This document shows positions 25,555 to 34,223 of a DNA stretch of 64,000 bases, in pieces. Every line of letters begins with the position of its first letter. The stretch's first letter is position 1. The notes beneath the pieces were generated by a model, which did no database searches, had not been told where the DNA came from, and was given only the letters and a program-made list of their open reading frames with translations. This DNA is from JBDWFY01 sp964291365. GTDB lineage: Bacteria; Pseudomonadota; Alphaproteobacteria; Rhizobiales; Stappiaceae. The DNA lies in contig OZ219989.1 in the NCBI GenBank assembly GCA_964291365.2, forward strand, positions 3,534,001 to 3,598,000, read 5' to 3'. The position numbers were made by a program, and so were the translations under genes.

Positions 25555-26091
25555 TTATTCCCACATCCCTATAAATTGTTGTTCGTTAAGTTTGGTGTAA
25601 ATTGCCGTATTGGTGATTGAGGTATGCCCCAGGTAGATTTGGACTGCTCGAATCCCGTAGCCGTTGTTAATCATGTGGAATCCGCACCCATGACGAAGCA
25701 TATGTGGATTGATCGCTGGTAGATTCGCGCGTCGACTACATAATTTCAACAGATTGTTAATACTACTACGATCAAGGGGACCACCACGCTCTGATAGGAA
25801 CAACCAAGGTAAAGTCGATTGCCGTTCACGTAGGTAACGTCTTAAGAGTCTCAATTCATCCCCAGCCATTGGGTGCATCCCATCAATACCGTTTTTAACT
25901 CGCTTGATAAAAATTGTCGACTGCTCCAGGTGCACTTGCTCGAGTTTAATGTGGCACAGTTCGGACACGCGCAAGCCGTGGCGATAGAGCATCAAAATCA
26001 GCAATTCGTTGCGGACTGGGTTTCTGGTTTGTTTGGTCGCGCGGCAAAGGGACTCAACCTCGGTCGCCGTCACCCAATTTTTTAGTTTCAT
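25555..26091 (-). CDS. FimB/FimE-like tyrosine recombinase
   Basis: A 178-residue integrase consisting of the catalytic domain only, as in FimB/FimE (about 200 aa). Catalytic residues are all visible: Arg in HGLRVSEL, His-x-x-Arg in PHMLRHGCGF, His in YLGHTSI, Tyr in AIYTKL. Such proteins invert or excise short DNA. Two damaged relatives (20895, 39322) and copies of a noncoding repeat surround it, so it may mobilise these elements. The next gene upstream of it on the map, the Calx-beta surface protein, is the kind of gene such recombinases switch, but no near-perfect short inverted repeat was seen. Confidence 0.88.
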   Translation of the reverse strand: MKLKNWVTATEVESLCRATKQTRNPVRNELLILMLYRHGLRVSELCHIKLEQVHLEQSTIFIKRVKNGIDGMHPMAGDELRLLRRYLRERQSTLPWLFLSERGGPLDRSSINNLLKLCSRRANLPAINPHMLRHGCGFHMINNGYGIRAVQIYLGHTSITNTAIYTKLNEQQFIGMWE

Positions 26092-26180
26092 TTTTAAACT
26101 TTCTACAAAACATTAGTTGGCAGCTGATTGACCAGACCATAAAATTGCAATGAAATCAAGCATCGAGTTTTGAAACATTC

Positions 26181-26265
26181 AACAGAATAGCTGTTTTGTT
26201 AAATGTCGCAAGATCAAGTTTTGCTCTCGAGGATCATTTGAAATTTGGTTTGTGTCCCTTCGAAG
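26181..26265. repeat. Island repeat, partial copy beside the recombinase
   Basis: Carries aacagaatagctgttttgtt, then gcaagatcaa, then gatcatttgaaatttggttt and cccttcgaag in the same order as the reverse of 24292-24208. It separates the recombinase gene from the end of the Calx-beta protein gene. Confidence 0.65.
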
Positions 26266-26293
26266 TTAATTTTGATCTCGGGACGACTTCAAA

Positions 26294-29200
26294 TTACCAT
26301 TTTAAGCTACTTTGAAGCTGAAAATCATGTCGCTTTGAGTAAATGGAAGTTTGTCGATAGTTAAGCGTCATTTGCAAATCATTGAAAGTTTGCACCGATA
26401 CACCAACATCAAATAGTGGTTCCTCACCTGCTACCATCTCATAGGCAGTATAAGGTGTTACAATGCCAGTAGCATCAAATACTGGTAGACCAAAGCTTAA
26501 CTCCGTTGTCAATTTCGAGTTTGATGGATCAGTCCATCCTCGATCACCAGCAATTAAAAAATGATCATTAGACTGGGAATTGAATACTCGACCTTCAGCT
26601 TTAACCCATGTTGGCATGAGTTCAATCATTAACCCAACCTCATCCTGATGGCGATCAAATGCAATAGCTCCCAAGATCGCAGTTCGATGTCCTTGCGTGG
26701 TTGGTGTGAATGCGAATTCACTGGCGAGCGACAAAGACAATCCTGACTGGTGTACGACACTGATGTCATTTGTCGATTCCTGCCCCAATATCGTTTCTCC
26801 ATCGCGATGTTCCCCAACAATTCCATATGAAAGTGTTGTATTGATAGCACCTACATCGATCAATTTTTGCTCATAAGTGGCGGTAGCTCCTATTTGCAAA
26901 TTTCGATTCACCTCACTACTGCTATTTTGATTGTCGACGTAATTCAAATTATGAACTTGCCATTCCGTTTGACCATATAAACTTAAATCACCTGAACTTT
27001 GTCGTTGAGTATCAGTAAATGAATAAATCGGCTGATTACCAATTAAAGTTGCACTAACAATACGATTTGATTGCGTAGTGGATCTCCCTTCCGCTTCATT
27101 AATCGCAGAGGTTCCAGAGCCAATCCCGAAGATTGCTGACAAATAAGCACCTTGTGTCGAGTTTGTGAATTTCACATAAGGACTTAAAATCGTTAGTTGG
27201 GAATCATAGTTAATAGAACCAATCTCATTGAATTGGTAAGTTGATTCGATGCGTGAACCGGAAACAGCAATACCAGTGAAAGAATAATTACCAAGTTGAA
27301 CGTCCAGTCCAAGATTACCAACATACCCTTCACCTGTCGCGCTGCGAGCAAACTGACTCGAGGAAGTCGTTTCCGCTAAGTAATCACCATGTCCCCAAAT
27401 TGTCGTTGCACGATCTCCTCGGCCTTCGGGATTAAGTGGAATTAAGAATGAGGTGTTATTTAAAAGCGAATACCAAGAATTTGAATTGTTGTTAAGCAAT
27501 TCGCCATTGGTGGCAATAAAACTTGATAGCGAGTGACTATTTCCAAACTTAAAGGTTGGATCTGCACCTGAATCATTAGCATAGTGTAGTCGATTAGAAA
27601 TTGTCGATACCGAACGTTCACTTACCGAACTAAGTAGTTGAGACATTACTCGCTGATTTAAATTTTCTACTTGCTCAGCGCGCAATCGATCATCCAGATC
27701 TGAAACAATAACTGTTGCGATATTCGAACCTCCGACGACATAATCTTCACTTGCTAGAATCTCAATACTAATCTTGCCATCAGCTGTTGCTACAGTATCA
27801 TCTTTGGTTTCAATTGATACTAGATAAGGAAAATTTGCAGGAGATAATTGAATCGTTTGAGGAAAGATACCTTTAATAAAATTTCCACTATCCAGAACAT
27901 TAAGATTAACACTGATTGTTCGGGAAAATTTTCCCCTCGCAAGAAATTTAAATTGAGCGAGAGAACCTTCATCAATTTTTGGCTCTACTGCACTTATTGT
28001 AACTTTTGGTTTGAAATTGTTTTCAACATCAGTAAATTGTGATTCAGTGTTGCTAACTGGCAGATCAGCTAATATTGCCGTAACCACCGCATCAGCAACC
28101 GAAATTCGCGCTAATCGATTACTAAAATTACTAGGTCTAACTGTGATTTCTCTACTTGGGTTAGTTAAAACAAATCTGTTGCGATCTTGAGCTATACTGA
28201 AGGTAACACTAGAATTTACTGTGATGACTGATGCAGTTTGAAAAGTGAACGATTGTTGTGAAGCCAATTCTATCATTTTCGGTCTACGCCACAAGAGTAT
28301 TCCGTTTTCATCTTGAATATTTAATTGAATAGTTAATGGATTATTTGACTCAGATAAATCAGGTAAAACCCTTAAAGTTAATACTATTGAATCTCCTGCT
28401 GAATATACAGACTGATTAGTTTCCAAAATTACACTCGGAAGTTCACTATCATCATTTTCAATTGTACCAGTTGCAGTCGCATCAGTAATTGTCGCAGTTG
28501 CACCAGTTGGATTAAACACTGGATTAGATATTGTTGCAGTAAAGGTTTCATTGGGTTCAAAATTGTTGTCGTTTTTAATTAAGACTTCAACCATTTTTGT
28601 TGTTTCGCCAGCTGCAAATGTGAGAGTTTCAGATTTTGTAGAAAAATCTGTACCTACAATTGCATCATCTCCAGCTTCTTTTGATGTCGCAAAATCTACC
28701 ATAACTATTTCTGGTCTTGGTGGATTCATGGTTACGCTGAAAACAATTGGGCCTGCACTTTCTGATGCAGAAGCATCTGCAATTGTAAATTGAGGTGGAC
28801 CTGAAATAGTGATGCTAATAGAATTACTAGCTAGAAAATTTTCTAGTTTTATTAAATTTGTCATACGATCTCGCTTATACATATCATATTCTATTGTAGT
28901 AGTAACTGACTCACCAGCTTGTAGGGCATTAATTGCATCTGTATTTGGTTTGAATCTGAAATTAAATGAAGTTATTTCACCAGCTGATACATATTCCCAA
29001 TGACCGTAGGTAAAACTTATACCTGTAGTTGGATTCCCCTGAGTACTCCATATAGTATTAACCTCCGCAAAGTCATTTCCTTGAATACCTGTGATCCGCT
29101 GGCCGCCACTTTTTTGTTCATAGGTATTTATATCAAATGTTACATTTGGCTCTGGTGTCACAAAAGTTGTAACCCCTTCAATGTCAGGATAAGACGTTGT

Positions 29201-29371
29201 TCCAGTAATAGCACCAATTATTTCAGTATCTTTTCCAGAATCCCAAGTGAGCGTTACTGAATGCGTGTTATTTTGTGCCAAAACCTGCGAGTTAAATCCA
29301 GATATGATTTGAATTATTGTCATTAGCGAAAATGTGAACAATGACAAAATCAAGATAGAAATTTGCTTCAT
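26294..29371 (-). CDS. Calx-beta repeat surface protein with C-terminal outer-membrane barrel
   Basis: A 1025-residue exported protein. Residues 1-32 form a signal peptide ending VLAQ. The region around 190-310 contains a Calx-beta-like domain (SESAGPIVFSVTM, GTDFSTKSETLTFAAGET, NNFEPNETFTATISNP); a second immunoglobulin-like stretch follows to about 560. From about 640 the sequence has alternating amphipathic strands (TTIWGHGDYLAE, YDSQLTILSPYVKF, YLSAIFGIGSG) and ends in an aromatic residue (SLKW), as autotransporter-type barrels do. Likely a self-exported adhesin or surface layer protein. Copies of the island repeat lie at both sides (26181 and 29484). Substrate and exact family unknown. 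Confidence 0.75.
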   Translation of the reverse strand: MKQISILILSLFTFSLMTIIQIISGFNSQVLAQNNTHSVTLTWDSGKDTEIIGAITGTTSYPDIEGVTTFVTPEPNVTFDINTYEQKSGGQRITGIQGNDFAEVNTIWSTQGNPTTGISFTYGHWEYVSAGEITSFNFRFKPNTDAINALQAGESVTTTIEYDMYKRDRMTNLIKLENFLASNSISITISGPPQFTIADASASESAGPIVFSVTMNPPRPEIVMVDFATSKEAGDDAIVGTDFSTKSETLTFAAGETTKMVEVLIKNDNNFEPNETFTATISNPVFNPTGATATITDATATGTIENDDSELPSVILETNQSVYSAGDSIVLTLRVLPDLSESNNPLTIQLNIQDENGILLWRRPKMIELASQQSFTFQTASVITVNSSVTFSIAQDRNRFVLTNPSREITVRPSNFSNRLARISVADAVVTAILADLPVSNTESQFTDVENNFKPKVTISAVEPKIDEGSLAQFKFLARGKFSRTISVNLNVLDSGNFIKGIFPQTIQLSPANFPYLVSIETKDDTVATADGKISIEILASEDYVVGGSNIATVIVSDLDDRLRAEQVENLNQRVMSQLLSSVSERSVSTISNRLHYANDSGADPTFKFGNSHSLSSFIATNGELLNNNSNSWYSLLNNTSFLIPLNPEGRGDRATTIWGHGDYLAETTSSSQFARSATGEGYVGNLGLDVQLGNYSFTGIAVSGSRIESTYQFNEIGSINYDSQLTILSPYVKFTNSTQGAYLSAIFGIGSGTSAINEAEGRSTTQSNRIVSATLIGNQPIYSFTDTQRQSSGDLSLYGQTEWQVHNLNYVDNQNSSSEVNRNLQIGATATYEQKLIDVGAINTTLSYGIVGEHRDGETILGQESTNDISVVHQSGLSLSLASEFAFTPTTQGHRTAILGAIAFDRHQDEVGLMIELMPTWVKAEGRVFNSQSNDHFLIAGDRGWTDPSNSKLTTELSFGLPVFDATGIVTPYTAYEMVAGEEPLFDVGVSVQTFNDLQMTLNYRQTSIYSKRHDFQLQSSLKW

Positions 29372-29483
29372 TATATTACTCCGCAGTTTAATGGTTTAAT
29401 TTTTCAACTATAGCATATTTATTTGAAATTGGAATCTACTAATTTTAGTCCTGTAGTCACAAAAAATCAAAACCAAAAACATT

Positions 29484-29521
29484 TAACAGAATAGCCATTT
29501 TGTTGAATGTTGCAAGATCAA
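29484..29521. repeat. Island repeat, outermost copy
   Basis: aacagaatagccattttgtt followed by gaatgttgcaagatcaa, the same orientation as 26181-26217. It lies upstream of the Calx-beta gene and marks the right edge of the accessory island. Confidence 0.62.
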
Positions 29522-29637
29522 TTAAATAATTGGGGATGTGCAGATTACTTGAATCCCCCCCTTTCTCAAAAACAAATAATTGTCTTAGTCGCAAAACATA
29601 TGTAAGTTTCTAAAACTATCGTTTCCTATCTAACTAA

Positions 29638-30060
29638 TTATGTTTGCTTAACTAAAATTTTACTCCACACATTTTCCGAGTAACCAAAAATTTTCCCGTT
29701 AGATCGATTAAATGCTTCCTTAGCTAAACGGTTTGATTCAAGGGTCAATTTTTTAACTGCCCCATCTGCTCCCATTTTCTGTTTTAGTCCGGCATTTGCT
29801 AATTGAATTAAAGCTTGAACAAATAATTTTTCTGGGGAATTTGGTGGACAAAGGAACCAAATTGCCTCAAATAGTTCGTGTGCTTCCCAATAATACGATT
29901 TATCCAAAAAATTAAATGCCATTTTCCAAGTTTCAGTTTCATGAAAGTATTTATACTTTTTGGCATTAAGACTTAACTTGAATTCATCAAAGTTACCCTC
30001 TGGGTGTCTTGCAGTCTTTCCAGGAATGTAAGCGTGTGGTGGAAACCAACTCATGTTCAT
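29638..30060 (-). CDS. DUF309 family protein
   Basis: A 140-residue protein with the DUF309 signature YYWEAHELFEAIWFLCP and a helix with QALIQLANAGLK. The biochemical role of the family is unknown. It is the last gene of the run ligase-hydrolase-DUF309 on the minus strand, 60 bases after the hydrolase, which suggests co-transcription with benzoate activation. ATG at 30060 or 30054. Confidence 0.8.
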   Translation of the reverse strand: MNMSWFPPHAYIPGKTARHPEGNFDEFKLSLNAKKYKYFHETETWKMAFNFLDKSYYWEAHELFEAIWFLCPPNSPEKLFVQALIQLANAGLKQKMGADGAVKKLTLESNRLAKEAFNRSNGKIFGYSENVWSKILVKQT

Positions 30061-30120
30061 ACTACTTTTCAAAAATTGTAATGGAAATAGTTCAACGCAA
30101 ATTCACAAAATTCATCTATG

Positions 30121-30945
30121 TCATGAAATTTTTACATCCTCGTTGTCAATACGTTCTAGTCTCATCACAAAGTCCTTAATTGTGTCTTTAGTCTGCTCTG
30201 GTTGATCAAATTGAGGTGAATGCCCACAATTTGCTAAAATTTTGGTTTCAATCGGTGAATAAATTCGCCCTTCAATCTCAGCAATTTGTTTTGTGGTTCC
30301 AAACTCGTCATCTTGTCCTTGAATCGCTAATACTGGTATCCGCAAAAAATCAATAACTTCGCTTACATCCCAATTTTTAAACTCCGGGTTTAACCAAGCA
30401 TCATTCCAGCCATAAAAAGCATTTTCTGGGTTGCGGTGGTATTTCTCCAACTTAGATTTCAAATTACCAGTTTCAAATTCTGTTCTAACTTTTTCAATTG
30501 ATTGTAATCCTTCAGGTTCTGTAAAGAAATGTGGTGCTATTAAAACTAACCCACGAATGCGGAAATCATTCACTGAACCAGCATAAATCGCAGAAATTGT
30601 AGCACCATCTGAATGCCCTAAAAGAATTCCACGTTGAATTCCAATACTATTTAAGACAATTGGGAGCACTTCTGTAGCCTCAAGTGTCATATAGTTTATA
30701 AGTCTAGGTAAATTCGCGTCATCAGAATTCCCATATCCTAATCGCGAATACACCAACACCCCCCAACCCGTATCCTTTGCAAGTTGTCTTGGAAAATCAC
30801 GCCACAATTCAATACAACCTAGTCCCTCATGCAACATAACGATGGTCGCCGCTTCTGTTGGTGGCGGCCCGAAACACACATATTCAATTTTACTTCCAAG
30901 CACATCAATCTTTGCACTTGGATTTTCGCGCCATGGAAGTACCAT
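30121..30945 (-). CDS. Alpha/beta hydrolase of the benzoate (box) cluster
   Basis: A 274-residue alpha/beta-fold hydrolase with nucleophile Ser112 in GHSDG (110-114), oxyanion segment MLHEGLGCIELW and the late His in NCGHSPQF. Its start overlaps the benzoate-CoA ligase stop by one base. Hydrolases of this type are frequently found with box genes and may clear dead-end CoA thioesters or lactones; the substrate is not shown by the sequence. Confidence 0.85.
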   Translation of the reverse strand: MVLPWRENPSAKIDVLGSKIEYVCFGPPPTEAATIVMLHEGLGCIELWRDFPRQLAKDTGWGVLVYSRLGYGNSDDANLPRLINYMTLEATEVLPIVLNSIGIQRGILLGHSDGATISAIYAGSVNDFRIRGLVLIAPHFFTEPEGLQSIEKVRTEFETGNLKSKLEKYHRNPENAFYGWNDAWLNPEFKNWDVSEVIDFLRIPVLAIQGQDDEFGTTKQIAEIEGRIYSPIETKILANCGHSPQFDQPEQTKDTIKDFVMRLERIDNEDVKIS

Positions 30946-32486
30946 TAGTTACTTTCCTGTCTAAGTTTGAAACGCTGAATTTTCCCAGTTGAGGTTTTAG
31001 GTAATTCGGTAACAGTTTCAACCCAACGTGGATATTTCCACGCTCCTATTTTTTGTTTTACAAAATCAGGTAGGTCAGCTAATTCACTTTCCTGATGTCC
31101 TTCCTTTAAAACCACATATGCTTTCGGTTTTTCCAATCCGTGTTTGTCTTCCCACGGCACAACAGCCGCTTCTAATACTGCATCGTGGGCACTTATTGCT
31201 TGTTCCACTTCAAACGGTGAAACCCAATTTCCAGATACTTTGAACATATCATCAGTACGTCCACAATATACAAACCGCCCCTTCGAATCACGGGTATATT
31301 TATCGCCCGTACGGGTCCAATATCCTTGAAAAGTTGCAAGACTTTTTTGACGACGTTTCCAATAACCTTCAGCTGCAGATGGGGCATTAACAAGTAGCTC
31401 ACCGATTTCGTCATCAGCGACCTCCTGATCAAATTCATCAACTAGACGAACTTCATATCCTGGAACTGGAAAACCAGACGATCCATATACCACTTCCCCC
31501 GGTCGATTTGAAAGAAATATATGAAGCAATTCAGTACTACCCACACCATCAAGTATCTCAGTGCCAATCAACTCTTCCCAACGTTCTCCAACTTCTCGTG
31601 GTAATGCTTCACCCGCAGAGATACACCGTCGTAATTTTACTTGCAATGTATCTGAGACCGTCTCCAAAGCAACATTCAAAGCTGCATATAAAGTTGGCAC
31701 ACAATAAAAAATTGTTGGTTGAAAATTATTAAGTACACCAATTACTCCATCAGGAGTAGGTCGACCACCAAAGAGTATTGAGGTCGCACCAACAGCAAGC
31801 GGAAAAGTTAACCCATTCCCTAATCCATATGCAAAAAATAACTTTGCAACTGAATAAACAATATCATTTTCACCAATCCCTACCACACCTTGACCATATA
31901 AATCAGATGTTGCTTTCAAATTTGAATGTAAATGTCGCACCCCTTTTGGCAAACCAGTAGACCCAGAAGAATAAAGCCAAAACGCCTCACTATCGTAACT
32001 TGCACTTACTACATCAATAGGTTTTCCTTTATCTATAAAATCTGAAAAATTCTCATGTTCTCCCAAATCTTCACCAACAACAACAATCTTTCTTAAGTCA
32101 GGACAATTTGGCACGATATTTTTCACACTTTCCCAAAGCACGCTTGATACAAACAACATCGTTGATCGACTATCTCGAAGTATTGATTCATATATCTCGG
32201 CGGTTAACATGGTATTGATTGGAACTGGAATCACCCCCGATTTTATTGCTCCCCAAAATACAATCGGAAACTCAATTTGATCTAACATAATTAACGCAAT
32301 TCGTTCTTCTTGTCGGACATCGAACTGCTTTAACGCACCACCAAGTTGAGCAGATTTTTCTGCTAATTGACGATAAGTCAATTCCCGTTGCTCACCATCT
32401 GCTTCTCGAAATGCTATTTTTTCACCGCGATTTTCGTTTAAGTGACGATCAACAAACCAAATAGCAGCATTTTGATTTTCTATCAT
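30945..32486 (-). CDS. bclA: Benzoate-CoA ligase
   Basis: ANL-superfamily enzyme activating benzoate to benzoyl-CoA, the substrate of BoxAB. The 513 residues include YSSGSTGLPKGVRHLH (P-loop), YGLGNGLTFPL, DGVGSTELLHIFLSN, YWTRTGDKYTRD and the C-terminal TGKIQRFKLR with the catalytic Lys. A gggaggaatc site precedes the ATG. It heads a three-gene operon and is separated from boxABC by a ~9 kb accessory island. Confidence 0.93.
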   Translation of the reverse strand: MIENQNAAIWFVDRHLNENRGEKIAFREADGEQRELTYRQLAEKSAQLGGALKQFDVRQEERIALIMLDQIEFPIVFWGAIKSGVIPVPINTMLTAEIYESILRDSRSTMLFVSSVLWESVKNIVPNCPDLRKIVVVGEDLGEHENFSDFIDKGKPIDVVSASYDSEAFWLYSSGSTGLPKGVRHLHSNLKATSDLYGQGVVGIGENDIVYSVAKLFFAYGLGNGLTFPLAVGATSILFGGRPTPDGVIGVLNNFQPTIFYCVPTLYAALNVALETVSDTLQVKLRRCISAGEALPREVGERWEELIGTEILDGVGSTELLHIFLSNRPGEVVYGSSGFPVPGYEVRLVDEFDQEVADDEIGELLVNAPSAAEGYWKRRQKSLATFQGYWTRTGDKYTRDSKGRFVYCGRTDDMFKVSGNWVSPFEVEQAISAHDAVLEAAVVPWEDKHGLEKPKAYVVLKEGHQESELADLPDFVKQKIGAWKYPRWVETVTELPKTSTGKIQRFKLRQESN

Positions 32487-32782
32487 GATTCCTCCCAGAG
32501 ATTTTTCAAATCAATCAATTTTGAGAAATTTCTTGTAATAAAAGTGTATTCGAAAGTTATATTGTTTCTTAAAAAAATTAATTACCAAAACCTAAACTTG
32601 AATTGATCAATTGTCAATTAAAAGACTCTAATTTGATGTTCAAATTTAAAGCCCTATTTTTCTTTAAAAGCTAATGATACTGAATGGGAGTGTCGCATAT
32701 GAAAATTTTTTGAGTAACCAATTCAATCCTAGTAAAATGTTTTTCCCAATTAAAGAAGGAATATTCTTTAAAAAGATAGAAG

Positions 32783-32813
32783 TGCAGAAATTCCATACTT
32801 AAATGCAAAATTT
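32783..32813 (+). repeat. 24-31-nt dispersed repeat, diverged copy 3
   Basis: Matches 24907-24937 apart from a few substitutions. It sits in the gene-free stretch between bclA and the parDE remnant. Confidence 0.6.
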
Positions 32814-32937
32814 TTGTTCCAAAGTCACCGATTCCTACTTTGTAATCTTTAAAAGTTTTTCCATTTCATATTTTACGTATGAAAATGGTCACAAACCTAC
32901 TAACTTATTGCAAATCTATCGGCTTATTTTCTTTAGT

Positions 32938-33255
32938 TCAATACAATTTTGGTATTGTCTTCTCCAAATGCTTAACTATATCTCGCCTTTGATGAAGAAT
33001 TCGAGCAATTTTCGTTGTTTGACCAACTTCTGCTAAAAAATAAATTAAATGATATCAAAACCTAGACATATATAAGTCCGGAAATTCATCGAATGGTTTA
33101 CTTTTAATTACTTCACCTCTACCAATTGCCCCTAGTGTGCTGTTGAAGCCCCAACATATTTATCAACTTCATCCTCACCCCACCTTTCCATGGTTTCAGT
33201 AACAATTTCATCAAGATCGCTCATTGCATCACGACACAACTCATAGTTAATCGCC
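32938..33255 (-). pseudogene. Decayed parE toxin gene
   Basis: The minus strand reads INYELCRDAMSDLDEIVTET and MERWGEDEVDKYV, a clear ParE N-terminus, then meets a stop; after a frame change it continues PFDEFPDLYMSRF, an in-frame TGA, and YHLIYFLAEVGQTTKIARIL with HQRRDIVKHLEK, the ParE C-terminus. The expected ATG is ATT (ATT AAC TAT GAG). With a missing start, a frameshift and an internal stop, the toxin is dead. Two sequencing errors are less likely than decay but possible. Confidence 0.65.
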
Positions 33256-33505
33256 GTCTTCTCTTCACTTTTTCTTTCCCCTCTTTAACGATTTCATCAA
33301 ATGATTTATCTGCCACCTCTCCATTTTTTAGTGCAATTATGGTTGGTTCCAAAAAGTCAGCAAGAGCTTTATTAGCTCGTTTTTCCTCTTCTTCATCAGT
33401 TCGTAACTTTGTTACAAGAGTATCGTTAGGTAACTCCTTTTGAGATTGTGACGAAGATTCATTGTATTGATCGTACTCAGTGGAAACTCTTGTAGAGACT
33501 TGCAT
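33221..33505 (-). CDS. ParD-like antitoxin (orphaned)
   Basis: A 94-residue acidic protein with the ParD-type tail ALADFLEPTIIALKNGEV and FDEIVKEGKEK, directly upstream of and overlapping the parE remnant. The last ~15 residues (RRRRLTMSCVVMQ) read through parE codons in another frame, so the original stop may be lost. An aggagtatacc site precedes the ATG. It may now act as an orphan antitoxin. Confidence 0.55.
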   Translation of the reverse strand: MQVSTRVSTEYDQYNESSSQSQKELPNDTLVTKLRTDEEEEKRANKALADFLEPTIIALKNGEVADKSFDEIVKEGKEKVKRRRRLTMSCVVMQ

Positions 33506-34223
33506 GGTATACTCCTATTGTAGTTTTTCACATTAAGGTACCTGAATTAAATAAAGTTGTTAAGACATAATATATTTTGTATTTTGTTTGAAGTATAAAA
33601 CTTTAAATCCACATTCCAACTAAAATATTTCCTAGAAAAACATAGTTTCTCTTCTTTAGCAATTCCTTCAATGATTTCATATTCCGACAATAGTTATTTA
33701 GTATTTTCTGCGACAATTTAATTTAGGACTATCGCAAATGAAATTCTACACTAAATCACCTATTTACAATAATTTTGCATCAACTTACCACTTCAACTGT
33801 CTAATATTGCATTTTGGGTGGAATTCTTCATTAAATCACTGCGGAATTATTGGAAAATTTTAAGCTTTTCAACTCTATTCAAAAGCGACATCCTCAAACG
33901 TAACATGATGTATTCCAAAATTCGAATTCTATCCAAAAAATTACTTTCACTACCCATCAATTATACTATGTAAATACATTTCTACACTTGTCTAATATTT
34001 ACCACTTCCTTCAATTCACGATAAAACTACCGCAAAAATAAAACTTAAATGATGGTTGAAAGCCATCATTAAGCGTATAAGATCGTTAAAGTATTCAAGC
34101 TAGTCTAAATACAACGAATTTTTGAAATAATTTGAATAAAACTTTTTACTTTTAATTTTATTCACTTACAATATAATTCTCAATCAATCCTAATAATAAC
34201 TAACACAAAATTGGAGGAATTAA
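33506..34223. other. Gene-free stretch upstream of the TRAP operon
   Basis: No supported gene on either strand; strongly AT-rich with scattered short frames only. The last ~150 bases must hold the dctP promoter; a GGAGG site lies at 34213-34217, just before the dctP start. Confidence 0.5.

Noticed and set aside
32803..33036. 77-codon open frame on the plus strand
   Set aside because: It lies opposite the parE remnant, which gives recognisable residues; the plus-strand peptide does not.
33221..33505. Programmed -1 frameshift at the GAAAAAG run joining the ParD-like frame to the ParE frame
   Set aside because: The downstream part matches a separate toxin gene with further lesions, so a lost toxin start is the simpler explanation.
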